DNA from: Cytobacillus luteolus
Lineage (GTDB): Bacteria; Bacillota; Bacilli; Bacillales; Bacillaceae_L
NCBI RefSeq assembly: GCF_017873715.1
Contig: NZ_JAGGKM010000002.1
Span: 248,001 to 312,000 of the forward strand
Reading direction: 5' to 3'
Length of the DNA: 64,000 bases
Positions 37,080 through 45,913 of the stretch are shown here, one piece after another. The position numbers and the translations under genes were made by a program. The stretch's first letter is position 1; each line of letters opens with the position of its first letter. Under the pieces are notes generated by a model. It saw only the letters and a list, made by a program, of their open reading frames with translations, was not told the origin of the DNA and made no database searches.

Positions 37080-37973
37080 TTATTTCTCCTCTCTTTTATG
37101 GTGCTCTAAAAGGATTTGTGACAAAACATTGGCAACAATTTGACCAGCCGTTTTAGGTGCAACGATACCAGGAAGACCTGGTGCTAATAATGCCTTGATC
37201 CCACGTTTTTCTGCATACCTAAAATCTGTTCCACCTGGCTTAGAAGCAAGGTCGACGATAAGGGTATGAGCCGGCATTTTTGAGATAACACTGGCTGTTA
37301 CAATAAGGTGTGGGATTGTATTTATACACACATCAGCATCCGAAACAATTTCCGATAAATCATCTAAGTGAAAAGGCTCTAACCCCATCTCAGTGATTCG
37401 AGCGATATGTTCTGACTTTCTAGCTCCAACTTTTACTTTTGCTCCTAGTGCGCTAAATGTACGTGCAACACTCATTCCAACTCTTCCAAGACCGAGTACA
37501 ACCACCTTTGAATTATGAATTGTTATATCGGTATGCTGAATAACCATCATTATGGTTCCTTCAACTGTCGGGATGGAATTATAGATTGCAACATCGTCCC
37601 GCTCAAATAATTTAACAAGCTTTCGATTGTTCTTACTTACAATGGAATCTAGATAACTGTTACTAATGCCGGAAAAAATAACACAATCTTCAGGTGTCTT
37701 TGCAATAATTTCCTCTGTCAGAATTACTTTTTCATTAGAAAATATCGTTTCAACTTGCCCCTCACCGTTCGTTCCAGGAACAGGCAGAATCATAGCATTT
37801 ATATCTGAAAAATCAACTTCATCAATTTGCTCTTTCGAAGCACCTGTGAAACCATGATCTAATTGATCAAAGCCGATTAACGAAATCTTCGCATCTAATT
37901 CTAATAATTTGCGAATAACTTCTAACTGCCTTGCATCCCCGCCAATAACAGCAATGTGCATACCAGTTAACAT
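37080..37973 (-). CDS. dpaA: Dipicolinate synthase subunit A
   Basis: DpaA (SpoVFA) is the NAD(P)-binding subunit of dipicolinate synthase. The product accumulates to high levels in the spore core. The 297 residues show the start MHIAVIGGDARQLEVI, a second Rossmann motif VVLGLGRVGMSVARTF near residue 158, and DLASKPGGTDF. The ATG at 37973 has GGTG upstream. It is first in the dpaA-dpaB operon, after the ymxH terminator, and precedes asd-dapG-dapA, which make its substrate. Confidence 0.97.
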   Translation of the reverse strand: MLTGMHIAVIGGDARQLEVIRKLLELDAKISLIGFDQLDHGFTGASKEQIDEVDFSDINAMILPVPGTNGEGQVETIFSNEKVILTEEIIAKTPEDCVIFSGISNSYLDSIVSKNNRKLVKLFERDDVAIYNSIPTVEGTIMMVIQHTDITIHNSKVVVLGLGRVGMSVARTFSALGAKVKVGARKSEHIARITEMGLEPFHLDDLSEIVSDADVCINTIPHLIVTASVISKMPAHTLIVDLASKPGGTDFRYAEKRGIKALLAPGLPGIVAPKTAGQIVANVLSQILLEHHKREEK

Positions 37974-38026
37974 GTTTTCACCTTCTCTTTTATAAAAATC
38001 TTCCTAATCAAATTCATTTACTTAAA

Positions 38027-38054
38027 CATCTTATGAGAAACGCACATAATCGGT
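38027..38054 (-). promoter_or_regulatory. Likely sigma-K promoter of dpaAB
   Basis: On the minus strand CATAAGATG (38027-38035) lies 17 nt from an AC at 38053-38054, matching the sigma-K consensus AC-N16/17-CATANNNTA except for the last base. It sits about 55 nt before the dpaA ATG. dpaAB is sigma-K-controlled in B. subtilis. Confidence 0.55.
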
Positions 38055-38091
38055 GAATAGAAAGTCGAGGTGTTAGGAGAATTAAAAGAGG

Positions 38092-38120
38092 ACAAAAAAA
38101 ATTGACCCCTAAGGGTCAAC
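38092..38120 (-). terminator. Intrinsic terminator after ymxH
   Basis: TTGACCC (38102-38108) and GGGTCAA (38113-38119) form a 7-bp stem followed by seven or more T on the minus strand. Confidence 0.9.
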
Positions 38121-38130
38121 TTATAAGAAT

Positions 38131-38397
38131 CTATTCACTAAAGTTTTTATTTGCCGTGTATTCATCAGGAATATCAATAATAATCATGTCTGTACCAATT
38201 TTTTTAATATGTTTCCAAGGGACTCTTACTTCATTCCCATGTTTTCGAAAACCAAACCACTTTAATGATGGGATAATTAACGCGTTTATTTGGCCCGTTT
38301 GCTCGTTAATTTCTAGATCAGTTTGCCCTAATACCCCAAGGCGTTCTGCTCTCTTAACATCAACTATTTCCTTGCCACTTAATTCACTAAGCCTCAT
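38131..38397 (-). CDS. ymxH: YlmC/YmxH family sporulation protein
   Basis: This is an 88-residue PRC-barrel-like protein of the YlmC/YmxH family, conserved in spore formers but of unclear role. It starts MRLSELSGKEIVDVKRAERLG and contains LIIPSLKWFGFRKHG and VRVPWKHIKKIGTDMIIID. The ATG has a strong GGAGG. An 8-bp hairpin directly abuts that site (38410-38436). It lies downstream of mlpA and ends with its own terminator. Confidence 0.93.
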   Translation of the reverse strand: MRLSELSGKEIVDVKRAERLGVLGQTDLEINEQTGQINALIIPSLKWFGFRKHGNEVRVPWKHIKKIGTDMIIIDIPDEYTANKNFSE

Positions 38398-38409
38398 ATT
38401 GTTTCCTCC

Positions 38410-38436
38410 TCGATAGTCATTACTATATACTATCGA
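38410..38436 (-). repeat. Inverted repeat abutting the ymxH ribosome binding site
   Basis: TCGATAGT (38410-38417) and ACTATCGA (38429-38436) are perfect 8-bp arms. On the minus strand the 3' arm runs into AGGAGG, sharing its first A. The hairpin could modulate translation or be a protein operator. Confidence 0.55.
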
Positions 38437-38469
38437 AGTAGTCCAATTTTTAGAAGTAAATGGAGAGAT

Positions 38470-39705
38470 TTACATTCCTTTTGGTAATTGATCATTTGGA
38501 CCAACTAAGGCAGCAGAATAATTATCTGTAAAGATGCGATTAGATAGTTCATTCACGCTATCTTCATTAACTAAGTTTAGCTTTTCAATGATTTCATCAA
38601 GGGTTCTATGTTGTTTTAGTAACAATTCATTCTTTCCATTACGACTCATCCTACTATTAGTGCTCTCTAGACTAAGCATTAGATTACCCTTCATTTGCTC
38701 CTTGCTGTTTTTAAGCTCTTTCGTCGTGATACCATCTTTTTTTAGTTTATCTAGTGTCGACTGGATTGTTTCAAACAATAAATCTAATTGATTGCTTCCA
38801 GTACCTCCATAGACCGTAAGCATTCCGCTGTCTTGGTAAGAGGAATGATAGGAGAAAACCGAATAAGCTAATCCACGTTGCTCACGAACTTCTTGGAATA
38901 AACGGCTGCTCATACTACCGCCTAAGATATTATTTAACACAATTAAATTATAGATGTCTTTGTCTCCAACTTGAAGCCCATCAAAGCCAATACATAAGTG
39001 GGCTTGTTCTGTATCCTTTTTCCTTGCAACACGATTCGAATGAAAACTTGGCTTTTCAAACACTTGTTTCTTATGATTAGAAGTAAACGTACCAAAGTAG
39101 TTTTCAATTTCCTTTATAAAACCTTCATCAATATTACCAGCAACTGAAACAACGACATTCTCCGGAATGTATGTTTCTTTCATATATTGCCTTAAAGAAT
39201 CACCATTAAAAGTTTCAAGTGTAGAGTCTGTTCCCAGAATTGGATATCCTAGTGGATGCTGCTCATAAGTCGCCTTGCTTAATAAGTCATGCACAATATC
39301 ATCAGGTGTATCTTCATACATTTTAATTTCTTCATAAACTACATTCTTTTCCTTTTTAAGCTCTTCTTCGTCAAATGTTGAGTTGAAAAACATATCAGCA
39401 AGCACTTCTAAGGCATAGCTAGAATGTTCATCAAGAACCTTTGCATAATAGCATGTATATTCCTTTGATGTGAAAGCATTTACTTGTCCACCAATACTAT
39501 CAAAGGACTCAGCAATCTCCCTAGCAGAACGTGTGCTGGTTCCTTTGAAGAACATATGCTCTAGAAAATGTGAAATTCCATTATTTTGGCTCGTTTCATT
39601 TCTTGATCCAGTTCCAATCCAAACACCGATTGCGACTGAACGAACGGTAGGGATATTTTCTAATACAATACGAACGCCATTATTGCATGTGTACTTTTTT
39701 ATCAA
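38470..39705 (-). CDS. mlpA: M16 family zinc protease MlpA
   Basis: MlpA is an insulinase-like peptidase (YmxG), reported in B. subtilis as a negative influence on aprE expression. The inverted zinc motif HFLEH is at H46, E49, H50, with the third ligand region NVVYEEIKMYEDTP downstream. The open frame has an ATG at 39723, but that overlaps GGAGG. TTG at 39705, 7 nt after GGAGG, gives MIKKYTCNNGVRIVLE and 411 residues, the family start. It follows ylxY by 43 nt. Confidence 0.94.
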   Translation of the reverse strand: MIKKYTCNNGVRIVLENIPTVRSVAIGVWIGTGSRNETSQNNGISHFLEHMFFKGTSTRSAREIAESFDSIGGQVNAFTSKEYTCYYAKVLDEHSSYALEVLADMFFNSTFDEEELKKEKNVVYEEIKMYEDTPDDIVHDLLSKATYEQHPLGYPILGTDSTLETFNGDSLRQYMKETYIPENVVVSVAGNIDEGFIKEIENYFGTFTSNHKKQVFEKPSFHSNRVARKKDTEQAHLCIGFDGLQVGDKDIYNLIVLNNILGGSMSSRLFQEVREQRGLAYSVFSYHSSYQDSGMLTVYGGTGSNQLDLLFETIQSTLDKLKKDGITTKELKNSKEQMKGNLMLSLESTNSRMSRNGKNELLLKQHRTLDEIIEKLNLVNEDSVNELSNRIFTDNYSAALVGPNDQLPKGM

Positions 39706-39748
39706 TGTATTGCCTCCTGACATAGACCTTCTATTTTTAATTCAAATG

Positions 39749-40678
39749 TTATTCGCTTAATCTCTCTTCACTCAGCAAAGTGGATACATTACTAATAGAG
39801 TATTCCTTCTTTTTAAGTGCTAGAATCAATGTCTCTAGAGCTGATGCAGTAGATTCAGTTGGATGCATTAGCACGAGTGCTCCAGGATGAATTTTCCCTG
39901 TCACTCGATTTATAATTACACTTGGCTGCGGCCTTTGCCAATCTATTGTATCAACACTCCAGAGGATTGTCCTCATATTTGACTCAGATGCGATTTTAAC
40001 GACCTCGGGTCGAAAGCTCCCACTTGGTGGTCCGAATAAGGTAGGTTGCTTTCCAATCGTTGCTTCAATAACTTTATTTGTTTTCGTTAATTGTTCACGA
40101 ACTTGTTCTGATGGAAGCGTTTTTAAATCAGGATGGGTATAGGAGTGATTACCTACTTCATGACCAGCATCACTAATCATTTTAGCAATTTCAGGATTTT
40201 CCTTAACCCATCTACCTTCAAGGAAAAAAGATGCTTTTACATTGTGCTTTTTTAGAGTCTCAAGCATGCTTGGTATATACTCATTTCCCCAAGCAACATT
40301 AATAATAAATGAAACCATCTTCTTTTTTGGGTTCCCTCGATAAATAGGTTCAGCTGGTAAGTCTTTTAATTTAACTTTTGGTTCTATTTGCTTTAAGACT
40401 AACTTCGCCTCATCAAATACACCATCTTTTTTCATTTTTTTATACGAAGCTTCAATATCAACTTTGAGACCATTATAGCCGGGAGTTGCTTTCCAAACTG
40501 GGTCAATCTTTGCATCAATTGCCGGTATCTCATATTGTGATGCATTATCAACTATTTCCTTATATAAGGAATCTTGCTTGATATCGGCCGCTTCAACTAA
40601 AATTGGTTGTTTAACTTCTCCAGAGAGAATTAAAAACATAACCATAAGTACTGTAATTGTTATGCGTTGCTTTCTCAT
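39749..40678 (-). CDS. ylxY: YlxY, polysaccharide deacetylase-like sporulation protein
   Basis: YlxY is a NodB-homology protein of 309 residues with an N-terminal signal or anchor (MRKQRITITVLMVMFLILSG), so it is exported. It keeps motif 2 (HSYTHP), motif 4 (DTIDW) and motif 5 (LMHPT). Motif 1, normally TFDDG, reads INVAWGNEY, so the catalytic and metal aspartates are missing, and the arginine of motif 3 is also absent (GPPSG). It may not be an active deacetylase. GGAGG precedes the ATG, with a 9-bp hairpin just upstream. It follows pnp after a terminator. Confidence 0.9.
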   Translation of the reverse strand: MRKQRITITVLMVMFLILSGEVKQPILVEAADIKQDSLYKEIVDNASQYEIPAIDAKIDPVWKATPGYNGLKVDIEASYKKMKKDGVFDEAKLVLKQIEPKVKLKDLPAEPIYRGNPKKKMVSFIINVAWGNEYIPSMLETLKKHNVKASFFLEGRWVKENPEIAKMISDAGHEVGNHSYTHPDLKTLPSEQVREQLTKTNKVIEATIGKQPTLFGPPSGSFRPEVVKIASESNMRTILWSVDTIDWQRPQPSVIINRVTGKIHPGALVLMHPTESTASALETLILALKKKEYSISNVSTLLSEERLSE

Positions 40679-40694
40679 CGAACTCTTCCTCCTT

Positions 40695-40724
40695 TAAAGT
40701 ATTTCACGGTATAGGAATACTTTA
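40695..40724 (-). repeat. Inverted repeat just upstream of the ylxY ribosome binding site
   Basis: TAAAGTATT (40695-40703) and AATACTTTA (40716-40724) are perfect 9-bp arms with a 12-nt loop. On the minus strand the 3' arm overlaps the A-rich start of AAAGGAGG. Confidence 0.55.
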
Positions 40725-40809
40725 GTTTTCGTTGAAAGGAAGAATTTTATTACATACTTACTAAATCACTCAAAATTATGTAAGCAATGATTTTCACTTT
40801 AAATTAACA

Positions 40810-40837
40810 GGAAAAAAGACCTGGGGTTACCAGGTCC
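40810..40837 (-). terminator. Intrinsic terminator after pnp
   Basis: GACCTGG (40818-40824) and CCAGGTC (40830-40836) form a GC-rich stem followed by TTTTTT on the minus strand. Confidence 0.92.
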
Positions 40838-40840
40838 CAA

Positions 40841-42952
40841 TTACGACTCTTGTTTTTCTTTTTGTTCACGCAAAACAACCTTGCGAGATAGGTTGACACG
40901 TCCTTGTTTGTCAATCTCCATAACCTTAACAAGAATTTCATCTCCGATTGAGACTACATCCTCCACTTTGCCTACTCTTTCTTCAGCAAGCTCAGAGATA
41001 TGAACTAATCCATCTTTTCCACTAAATAACTCTACGAATGCACCAAATTTCTCAATTCGTTTAACTTTTCCAAGATACATTTGTCCAACTTCCACTTCAC
41101 GTACAATATCCTCAATAATTTTCTTCGCTTTTTCATTCATCGCTTGATCTACTGAAGAAATGAAAACTGTACCATCTTGTTCAATGTCAATTTTAACACC
41201 TGTTTCATCAATAATCTTATTGATTTGTTTACCGCTAGGTCCAATAACATCACGAATTTTATCAGGGTTAATTTTCATTGTTAAGATTTTTGGAGCGTAT
41301 TTAGACAATTCTTGTTTTGGTTCATTGATTGTACGTAACATAGATTCTAAAATTTCCATACGACCAGTTTTAGCTTGTAGTAGTGCTTCTTCTAGAATTT
41401 GTTTAGACAATCCTTCTATTTTGATATCCATTTGAATGGCAGTTACACCATTTGAAGTACCGGCCACTTTAAAGTCCATATCGCCGAGGTGGTCTTCCAT
41501 TCCTTGAATATCCGTTAGAACTGTATAATGTTCATCCTTTTTAATAAGTCCCATTGCAATACCAGCAACTGGTGCCTTAATAGGAACCCCAGCATCCATC
41601 ATTGCTAACGTACTTGCACAAATACTTGCTTGAGAAGTAGAACCATTTGACTCTAATACTTCTGAAACTAAACGTATAGTATACGGGAAATCCTTTTCAG
41701 ATGGAATAACTGGCTCAAGAGCACGTTCACCAAGTGCACCGTGACCGATTTCTCTACGACCTGGTCCTCTCATAGGTCCAGTTTCACCTACACTGAATAA
41801 CGGGAAGTTATAATGATGCATAAAACGCTTGGACTCTTCAATTCCAAGCCCGTCCAAAATCTGAACATCACCTAACGCACCTAGGGTACAAATACTTAAA
41901 GCCTGTGTTTGACCTCTTGTAAATAAGCCTGACCCATGTGTACGTGGCAATAAACCAATCTCTGAAGATAATGGGCGAATTTCATCCGGCTTTCTACCAT
42001 CTGGTCTAATTTTCTCAACCGTTATTAGTCGACGAACTTCTTCTTTAACAAGTTTACCTAAAATTTCTTTTACTTGTTTAAGCGTTTGATCATCTGCTTC
42101 TTGTTCTTCATATTTTGCAATGACAGCTGCTTTCACTTCACTAATCGCATCTTCTCTAGCATGCTTCTCATGAACCTGAACTGCGCTGTTTATATCTTTT
42201 TCTGCAAGTTCACGTACTGATTGCTCCAAGTTCTTGTCTACTTCATATAATTGAATTTCTCTTTTTTCTACACCGACCGCTTCCATAATTTTTTCTTGGA
42301 AAGCAATTAATTTTTTTATTTCTTCATGTCCGAACATGATTGCCTCAAGCATTACCTCTTCAGGAACCTCATCTGCTCTAGCTTCAACCATGTTAATAGC
42401 ATCCTTAGTTCCTGCTACTACTAAATGAATATCACTTTTTTCTAATTGTTCAACAGATGGATTAATAACAAACTCATTGTCAATTCTGCCTACAATCACT
42501 CCAGCAATGGGTCCTTCAAATGGAATATCCGATACACATAGTGATAAAGAAGATCCAAACATAGCTGCCATTTCAGACGAGCAGTTTTGGTCCACACTCA
42601 TGACAATACTGATTACCTGAACCTCATTACGGAATCCATCCGCAAATAAAGGACGTATTGGTCGATCAATCAGTCTACTAGCTAAAATTGCTTTTTCACT
42701 AGGTCGTCCTTCACGCTTAATAAAACCACCAGGGATTTTACCCACTGCATACAAGCGTTCCTCATAGTTAACAGTTAACGGGAAGAAATCTAAATTTTTT
42801 GGTTCTTTTGAAGCGGTTGAAGTACTTAATACGACAGTTTCACCATAACGTACTAATACTGAACCACTTGCTTGCTTTGCTAGTTGGCCTATTTCAACAG
42901 TAAGCTCACGACCAGCCCACTCAGTGGAAAATACTTGTTTTCCTTGATCCAT
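40841..42952 (-). CDS. pnp: Polynucleotide phosphorylase
   Basis: PNPase is the phosphorolytic 3'-5' exoribonuclease of mRNA decay. The 703-residue protein has two RNase PH domains (first around [22 protein letters not shown]; second with [15 protein letters not shown] and the catalytic region [18 protein letters not shown]). A KH domain ([15 protein letters not shown]) and an S1 domain ([23 protein letters not shown]) close the protein. A GAGGGG site precedes the ATG. It lies after rpsO, with a terminator-like hairpin in its leader. Confidence 0.98.
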   Translation of the reverse strand: MDQGKQVFSTEWAGRELTVEIGQLAKQASGSVLVRYGETVVLSTSTASKEPKNLDFFPLTVNYEERLYAVGKIPGGFIKREGRPSEKAILASRLIDRPIRPLFADGFRNEVQVISIVMSVDQNCSSEMAAMFGSSLSLCVSDIPFEGPIAGVIVGRIDNEFVINPSVEQLEKSDIHLVVAGTKDAINMVEARADEVPEEVMLEAIMFGHEEIKKLIAFQEKIMEAVGVEKREIQLYEVDKNLEQSVRELAEKDINSAVQVHEKHAREDAISEVKAAVIAKYEEQEADDQTLKQVKEILGKLVKEEVRRLITVEKIRPDGRKPDEIRPLSSEIGLLPRTHGSGLFTRGQTQALSICTLGALGDVQILDGLGIEESKRFMHHYNFPLFSVGETGPMRGPGRREIGHGALGERALEPVIPSEKDFPYTIRLVSEVLESNGSTSQASICASTLAMMDAGVPIKAPVAGIAMGLIKKDEHYTVLTDIQGMEDHLGDMDFKVAGTSNGVTAIQMDIKIEGLSKQILEEALLQAKTGRMEILESMLRTINEPKQELSKYAPKILTMKINPDKIRDVIGPSGKQINKIIDETGVKIDIEQDGTVFISSVDQAMNEKAKKIIEDIVREVEVGQMYLGKVKRIEKFGAFVELFSGKDGLVHISELAEERVGKVEDVVSIGDEILVKVMEIDKQGRVNLSRKVVLREQKEKQES

Positions 42953-43007
42953 ATTTTGTGCCCCTCTCTATATGTACATTTTTAAGAATATTATAAGTAT
43001 TTTATCT

Positions 43008-43038
43008 ATAAAAAAACGATGATTGTTTGATCATTGTT
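43008..43038 (-). terminator. Terminator-like hairpin in the pnp leader
   Basis: AACGATGAT (43015-43023) and ATCATTGTT (43030-43038) pair (one G-T) on the minus strand and are followed by TTTTTTT. It lies about 60 nt upstream of pnp and 110 nt past the rpsO terminator, so it could attenuate a transcript that starts between them. Confidence 0.65.
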
Positions 43039-43054
43039 CTCTTTTCATTATTAA

Positions 43055-43066
43055 CAACTATAGTTG
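43055..43066. repeat. 12-bp perfect palindrome in the pnp leader region
   Basis: CAACTATAGTTG is an exact palindrome just upstream of the pnp leader hairpin. Function is unknown; it may be an operator or part of RNA structure. Confidence 0.4.
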
Positions 43067-43149
43067 AAACTATATTTTATGTATAGTATGGACAAAAGTT
43101 ATTCAACATAACAATTTAAAACTAGAATATGCACCGTAAAAATATGCTA

Positions 43150-43177
43150 ATAAAAAAGCGGGAATTCTCCCGCTTTC
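43150..43177 (-). terminator. Intrinsic terminator after rpsO
   Basis: AAAGCGGGA (43155-43163) and TCCCGCTTT (43168-43176) form a 9-bp stem followed by TTTATT on the minus strand. Confidence 0.92.
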
Positions 43178-43183
43178 TTTACA

Positions 43184-43453
43184 TTATCTACGTAAACCAA
43201 GTTTAGTAATTAGTTCACGGTAACGAGTTACGTCTTTGTTACGAAGGTAGTTTAGTAAATTACGACGTTTACCAACCATCTTCAATAGACCACGACGTGA
43301 ATGATGGTCCTTCTTGTGAGTACGTAAGTGTCCGTTTAAGTTATTAATTTCCTCAGTTAGGACAGCAATTTGAACTTCTGGAGATCCAGTATCAGTATCA
43401 TGTGTTCTGTATTCACTGATTAGTTCATTCTTGCGCTCTTGTGTGATAGCCAT
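43184..43453 (-). CDS. rpsO: 30S ribosomal protein S15
   Basis: S15 binds 16S rRNA helices 20-22 and nucleates the platform of the 30S subunit. The 89-residue product is the exact family length, with [22 protein letters not shown] and [25 protein letters not shown]. The ATG has GGAGG upstream. The rpsO-pnp order is conserved. The 104-bp gap before it probably contains its promoter and an autoregulatory leader. Confidence 0.98.
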   Translation of the reverse strand: MAITQERKNELISEYRTHDTDTGSPEVQIAVLTEEINNLNGHLRTHKKDHHSRRGLLKMVGKRRNLLNYLRNKDVTRYRELITKLGLRR

Positions 43454-43545
43454 CCTATTTCACCTCCTAATATTGTAATCCCCTATTACCGAGCAAGCGT
43501 TGGTGATTCGACTTGCCAAGCAACGGTTCTATAGTACGTTTATTA
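43454..43545 (-). promoter_or_regulatory. Putative S15-binding leader of rpsO
   Basis: The minus strand contains CCGTTGCTTGGCAAG followed by CCAACGCTTGCTCGG, which can pair in alternative ways (CGTTG with CAACG; GCTTG with CAAG-type arms) before a GGGGATT segment and the ribosome binding site. In Bacillus relatives S15 represses its own mRNA through such a leader. Assignment rests on position and partial pairing, not on a model match. Confidence 0.35.
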
Positions 43546-43557
43546 GAATACAACTTT

Positions 43558-44523
43558 TTACCTTAAAAAGCAAGTCTCGTGTGACATTTTCTCAAAATAG
43601 AGCTTCGTTTCATCTCTATCTTCATTAATTTGCTTTACTAATTCTGCAACATTGGCAAACTTTTTCTCTGATCTAATTCGTGTGTGCCATTCAATTGTAA
43701 TTTCTTGATCATAAATAGACTCATCAAAATCAAAAATGTGCACCTCAATTGTAGGTACCTTTTTATCCTTATGGAAGGTTGGCTTAAAGCCAATATTACA
43801 TACTCCAAAGTACCAGATTGAACTTACACACACTCTTACAGCATAGACTCCTACTGGTGGTGTAATATATCCTTCTTTTACATCTAGGTTTGCTGTGGGA
43901 AAACCTATTGTTCTACCTCTTTTATCACCATGAACAACTTTTCCTGTGTGGGTAAAATATCTACCTAACAAATTATATACCTCAGCAATTTGACCATTAT
44001 TAATAAGTTGTCTAATTAAGGTTGAACTAATTTTCGTTTCACCGTGAGTTTGTTTTTCTATAGTTGTTTGTTCGAATTCACCACGAGAGTGAAAAGGCAG
44101 TGTCTCCATTGTCCCTTTCCCTAATCTACCATAGCTAAAATCAAAGCCTGCTACAACATGCTTTACATTCAGCCCAATAATGTAATCATCTACGAATTCT
44201 TGTGGTAATAAATTGGCAAACTCTTCATTAAAGGTAACAATATATAGAATATCAATTCCTAACTCCTCGATAATAGCTGCTTTCTCTTCAATGGTAGTTA
44301 GTAGGTCCACCTTTTTCCTTCCGTTAGCAAGAACAACAGATGGATGAGGGTCAAAAGTCATAACCGCACTAGAAAATTGATGATGAGATGCTATATTTAT
44401 AGCTTCATTTATAACAGATTGATGACCTTTATGGACTCCATCAAAATATCCTAATGCTAAAACTGTGTTTGGGAGTTCTTTCTTACTTAATTGGTGTGGA
44501 TGAGATATATAAATAATTTTCAC
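43558..44523 (-). CDS. ribC: Bifunctional riboflavin kinase / FAD synthetase
   Basis: RibC (RibF) phosphorylates riboflavin to FMN and adenylates it to FAD; in B. subtilis FMN made by it controls the rib riboswitches. The 321 residues show the N-terminal nucleotidyltransferase motif LALGYFDGVHKGHQ (22-35), SSTLIRQLINNG, and the C-terminal kinase domain with GRTIGFPTANLD and YFGVCNIGFKPTF. The ATG at 44523 is 15 nt after truB. It is probably the last gene of the infB-region transcript. Confidence 0.96.
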   Translation of the reverse strand: MKIIYISHPHQLSKKELPNTVLALGYFDGVHKGHQSVINEAINIASHHQFSSAVMTFDPHPSVVLANGRKKVDLLTTIEEKAAIIEELGIDILYIVTFNEEFANLLPQEFVDDYIIGLNVKHVVAGFDFSYGRLGKGTMETLPFHSRGEFEQTTIEKQTHGETKISSTLIRQLINNGQIAEVYNLLGRYFTHTGKVVHGDKRGRTIGFPTANLDVKEGYITPPVGVYAVRVCVSSIWYFGVCNIGFKPTFHKDKKVPTIEVHIFDFDESIYDQEITIEWHTRIRSEKKFANVAELVKQINEDRDETKLYFEKMSHETCFLR

Positions 44524-44538
44524 GTATTTTTCACCTAG

Positions 44539-45480
44539 CTATGCTTTTAGTTCTTGAGCATTTACTAATACCTTTACCGGCTTCATTACATTGGGTTTGC
44601 TAGGATGTTTTTCATAAATTGCAATCGTATCCCCAGCCTCATTCAATAGTGTAAATGGTTCTCCACTATCTAATGAAGAAAACTTTTCCGGAATGGCAAG
44701 TACTGCCCCATTTTGTACTTTCCCTGCTACTTTATCATTAATTGTTAGATTCGGCAAATGAGAAAGTGCGGCTTCAATAGGATACAAGGCCTGATTAATG
44801 TCCCCTATTTGAATTAAATCTTCAATTTCTGCAAATGATAAACAGTTTTCTAGATGGAATTGCCCTGATGCAGTTCGAACTAGGTCTGACATATGCGCAG
44901 GATAACCTAATTTTTCTCCTATAGTTACCGCAAGAGTTCTAACATAAGTTCCCTTGCTGCCTGTGACACGAAAACGAAAAGAGATTGTCCCATCATTACT
45001 TTCAAAAAGCTGGCGGTTATCTAATAACACTAGTTCTGAGATAGTAATCTGTCTTGAGGGTCTTTCAACCTCAATTCCTTGTCTTGCATACTCATAAAGC
45101 CTCTTACCATTGACTTTAACTGCTGAGTACATTGGTGGTGTTTGCGTAATCTTTCCCGTTAGCGAGCGGAGAGTTTCTTCAATTTGTTCCTTAGTAAAGG
45201 TTTCATTCACTGTTTTTCGTTCTACTACTTCACCTGAGGCATCTTCAGTTGTGGTTGAATACCCAATTGTGACTTCTCCCTCATATATCTTATCCGCACC
45301 AGTAATATATTCAACAACCTTTGTTGCTCTGCCTATACAGATTGGCAACACTCCAGTAACATCCGGATCTAGGGTACCAGTATGTCCCACTTTTTTAATT
45401 TTCAATAACTTCCTTACTTTAAAAACACAATCATGGGATGTCATCCCTTTAGGCTTATTTAATAAAAGTATACCATCCAT
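44539..45480 (-). CDS. truB: tRNA pseudouridine(55) synthase TruB
   Basis: TruB makes pseudouridine 55 in the T-loop of tRNAs. With the ATG at 45480 it has 313 residues. The start MDGILLLNKPKGMTSHD and catalytic aspartate D38 in GHTGTLDPDVTGVLP are clear, as are RVTGSKGTYVRTLA and a C-terminal PUA-like domain. The open frame extends to 45549, through a terminator-like hairpin, so the inner ATG is correct. The nearest GGAG lies 13 nt from the ATG, a long spacing. Confidence 0.95.
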   Translation of the reverse strand: MDGILLLNKPKGMTSHDCVFKVRKLLKIKKVGHTGTLDPDVTGVLPICIGRATKVVEYITGADKIYEGEVTIGYSTTTEDASGEVVERKTVNETFTKEQIEETLRSLTGKITQTPPMYSAVKVNGKRLYEYARQGIEVERPSRQITISELVLLDNRQLFESNDGTISFRFRVTGSKGTYVRTLAVTIGEKLGYPAHMSDLVRTASGQFHLENCLSFAEIEDLIQIGDINQALYPIEAALSHLPNLTINDKVAGKVQNGAVLAIPEKFSSLDSGEPFTLLNEAGDTIAIYEKHPSKPNVMKPVKVLVNAQELKA

Positions 45481-45506
45481 GTCTATGTAACAACTCCTTA
45501 TATAGC

Positions 45507-45538
45507 AATAAAAAGGATAGACTCTAAAGCCTATCCTC
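45507..45538 (-). terminator. Terminator-like hairpin between rbfA and truB
   Basis: On the minus strand AGGATAGGCT and AGTCTATCCT pair over 10 bp (one G-T) around a TTAG loop, followed by TTTTATTG. It lies 7 nt past the rbfA stop. Confidence 0.78.
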
Positions 45539-45545
45539 TTATCAA

Positions 45546-45899
45546 TCAATCTTGATTCGATTGTTTATTAATTTCATGAAGTAATGTATCAATTCGATTT
45601 CCGTAATTGATGGATTCGTCGAATTCAAATGAAATTTCAGGTGTTTTTCTTAAACGTATACGCTGACCAATTTCAGAACGGATAAATCCTTTAGCTTTTG
45701 CAAGACCTTTTAACGTATTTTCCTTCTGCTCATCATCTCCAAGAACCGAAATAAACACTTTGGCCTGCTGCAAATCTCCAGTTACCTCAACATCTGTAAC
45801 AGTCACAAATCCAATCCTTGGGTCTTGGATTTTACGTCCAATGATCTCACCTAATTCTTTTTTCATTTGTTCTCCCACACGAGTAGGTCGTAAACTCAT
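45546..45899 (-). CDS. rbfA: 30S ribosome-binding factor RbfA
   Basis: RbfA assists late maturation of the 30S subunit and 16S rRNA 5' end processing. The 117-residue KH-like protein starts [20 protein letters not shown] and contains [29 protein letters not shown]. The open frame begins at 45923, but ATG at 45899 preceded by GGTGAT gives the family start. It follows ylxP by 14 nt and is probably the end of the main infB transcript because of the hairpin after it. Confidence 0.97.
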   Translation of the reverse strand: MSLRPTRVGEQMKKELGEIIGRKIQDPRIGFVTVTDVEVTGDLQQAKVFISVLGDDEQKENTLKGLAKAKGFIRSEIGQRIRLRKTPEISFEFDESINYGNRIDTLLHEINKQSNQD

Positions 45900-45913
45900 T
45901 ATCATCACCTCGA

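Noticed and set aside
43454-44540. FMN riboswitch near ribC
   Set aside because: Only 15 nt separate truB and ribC; there is no room for an RFN element.
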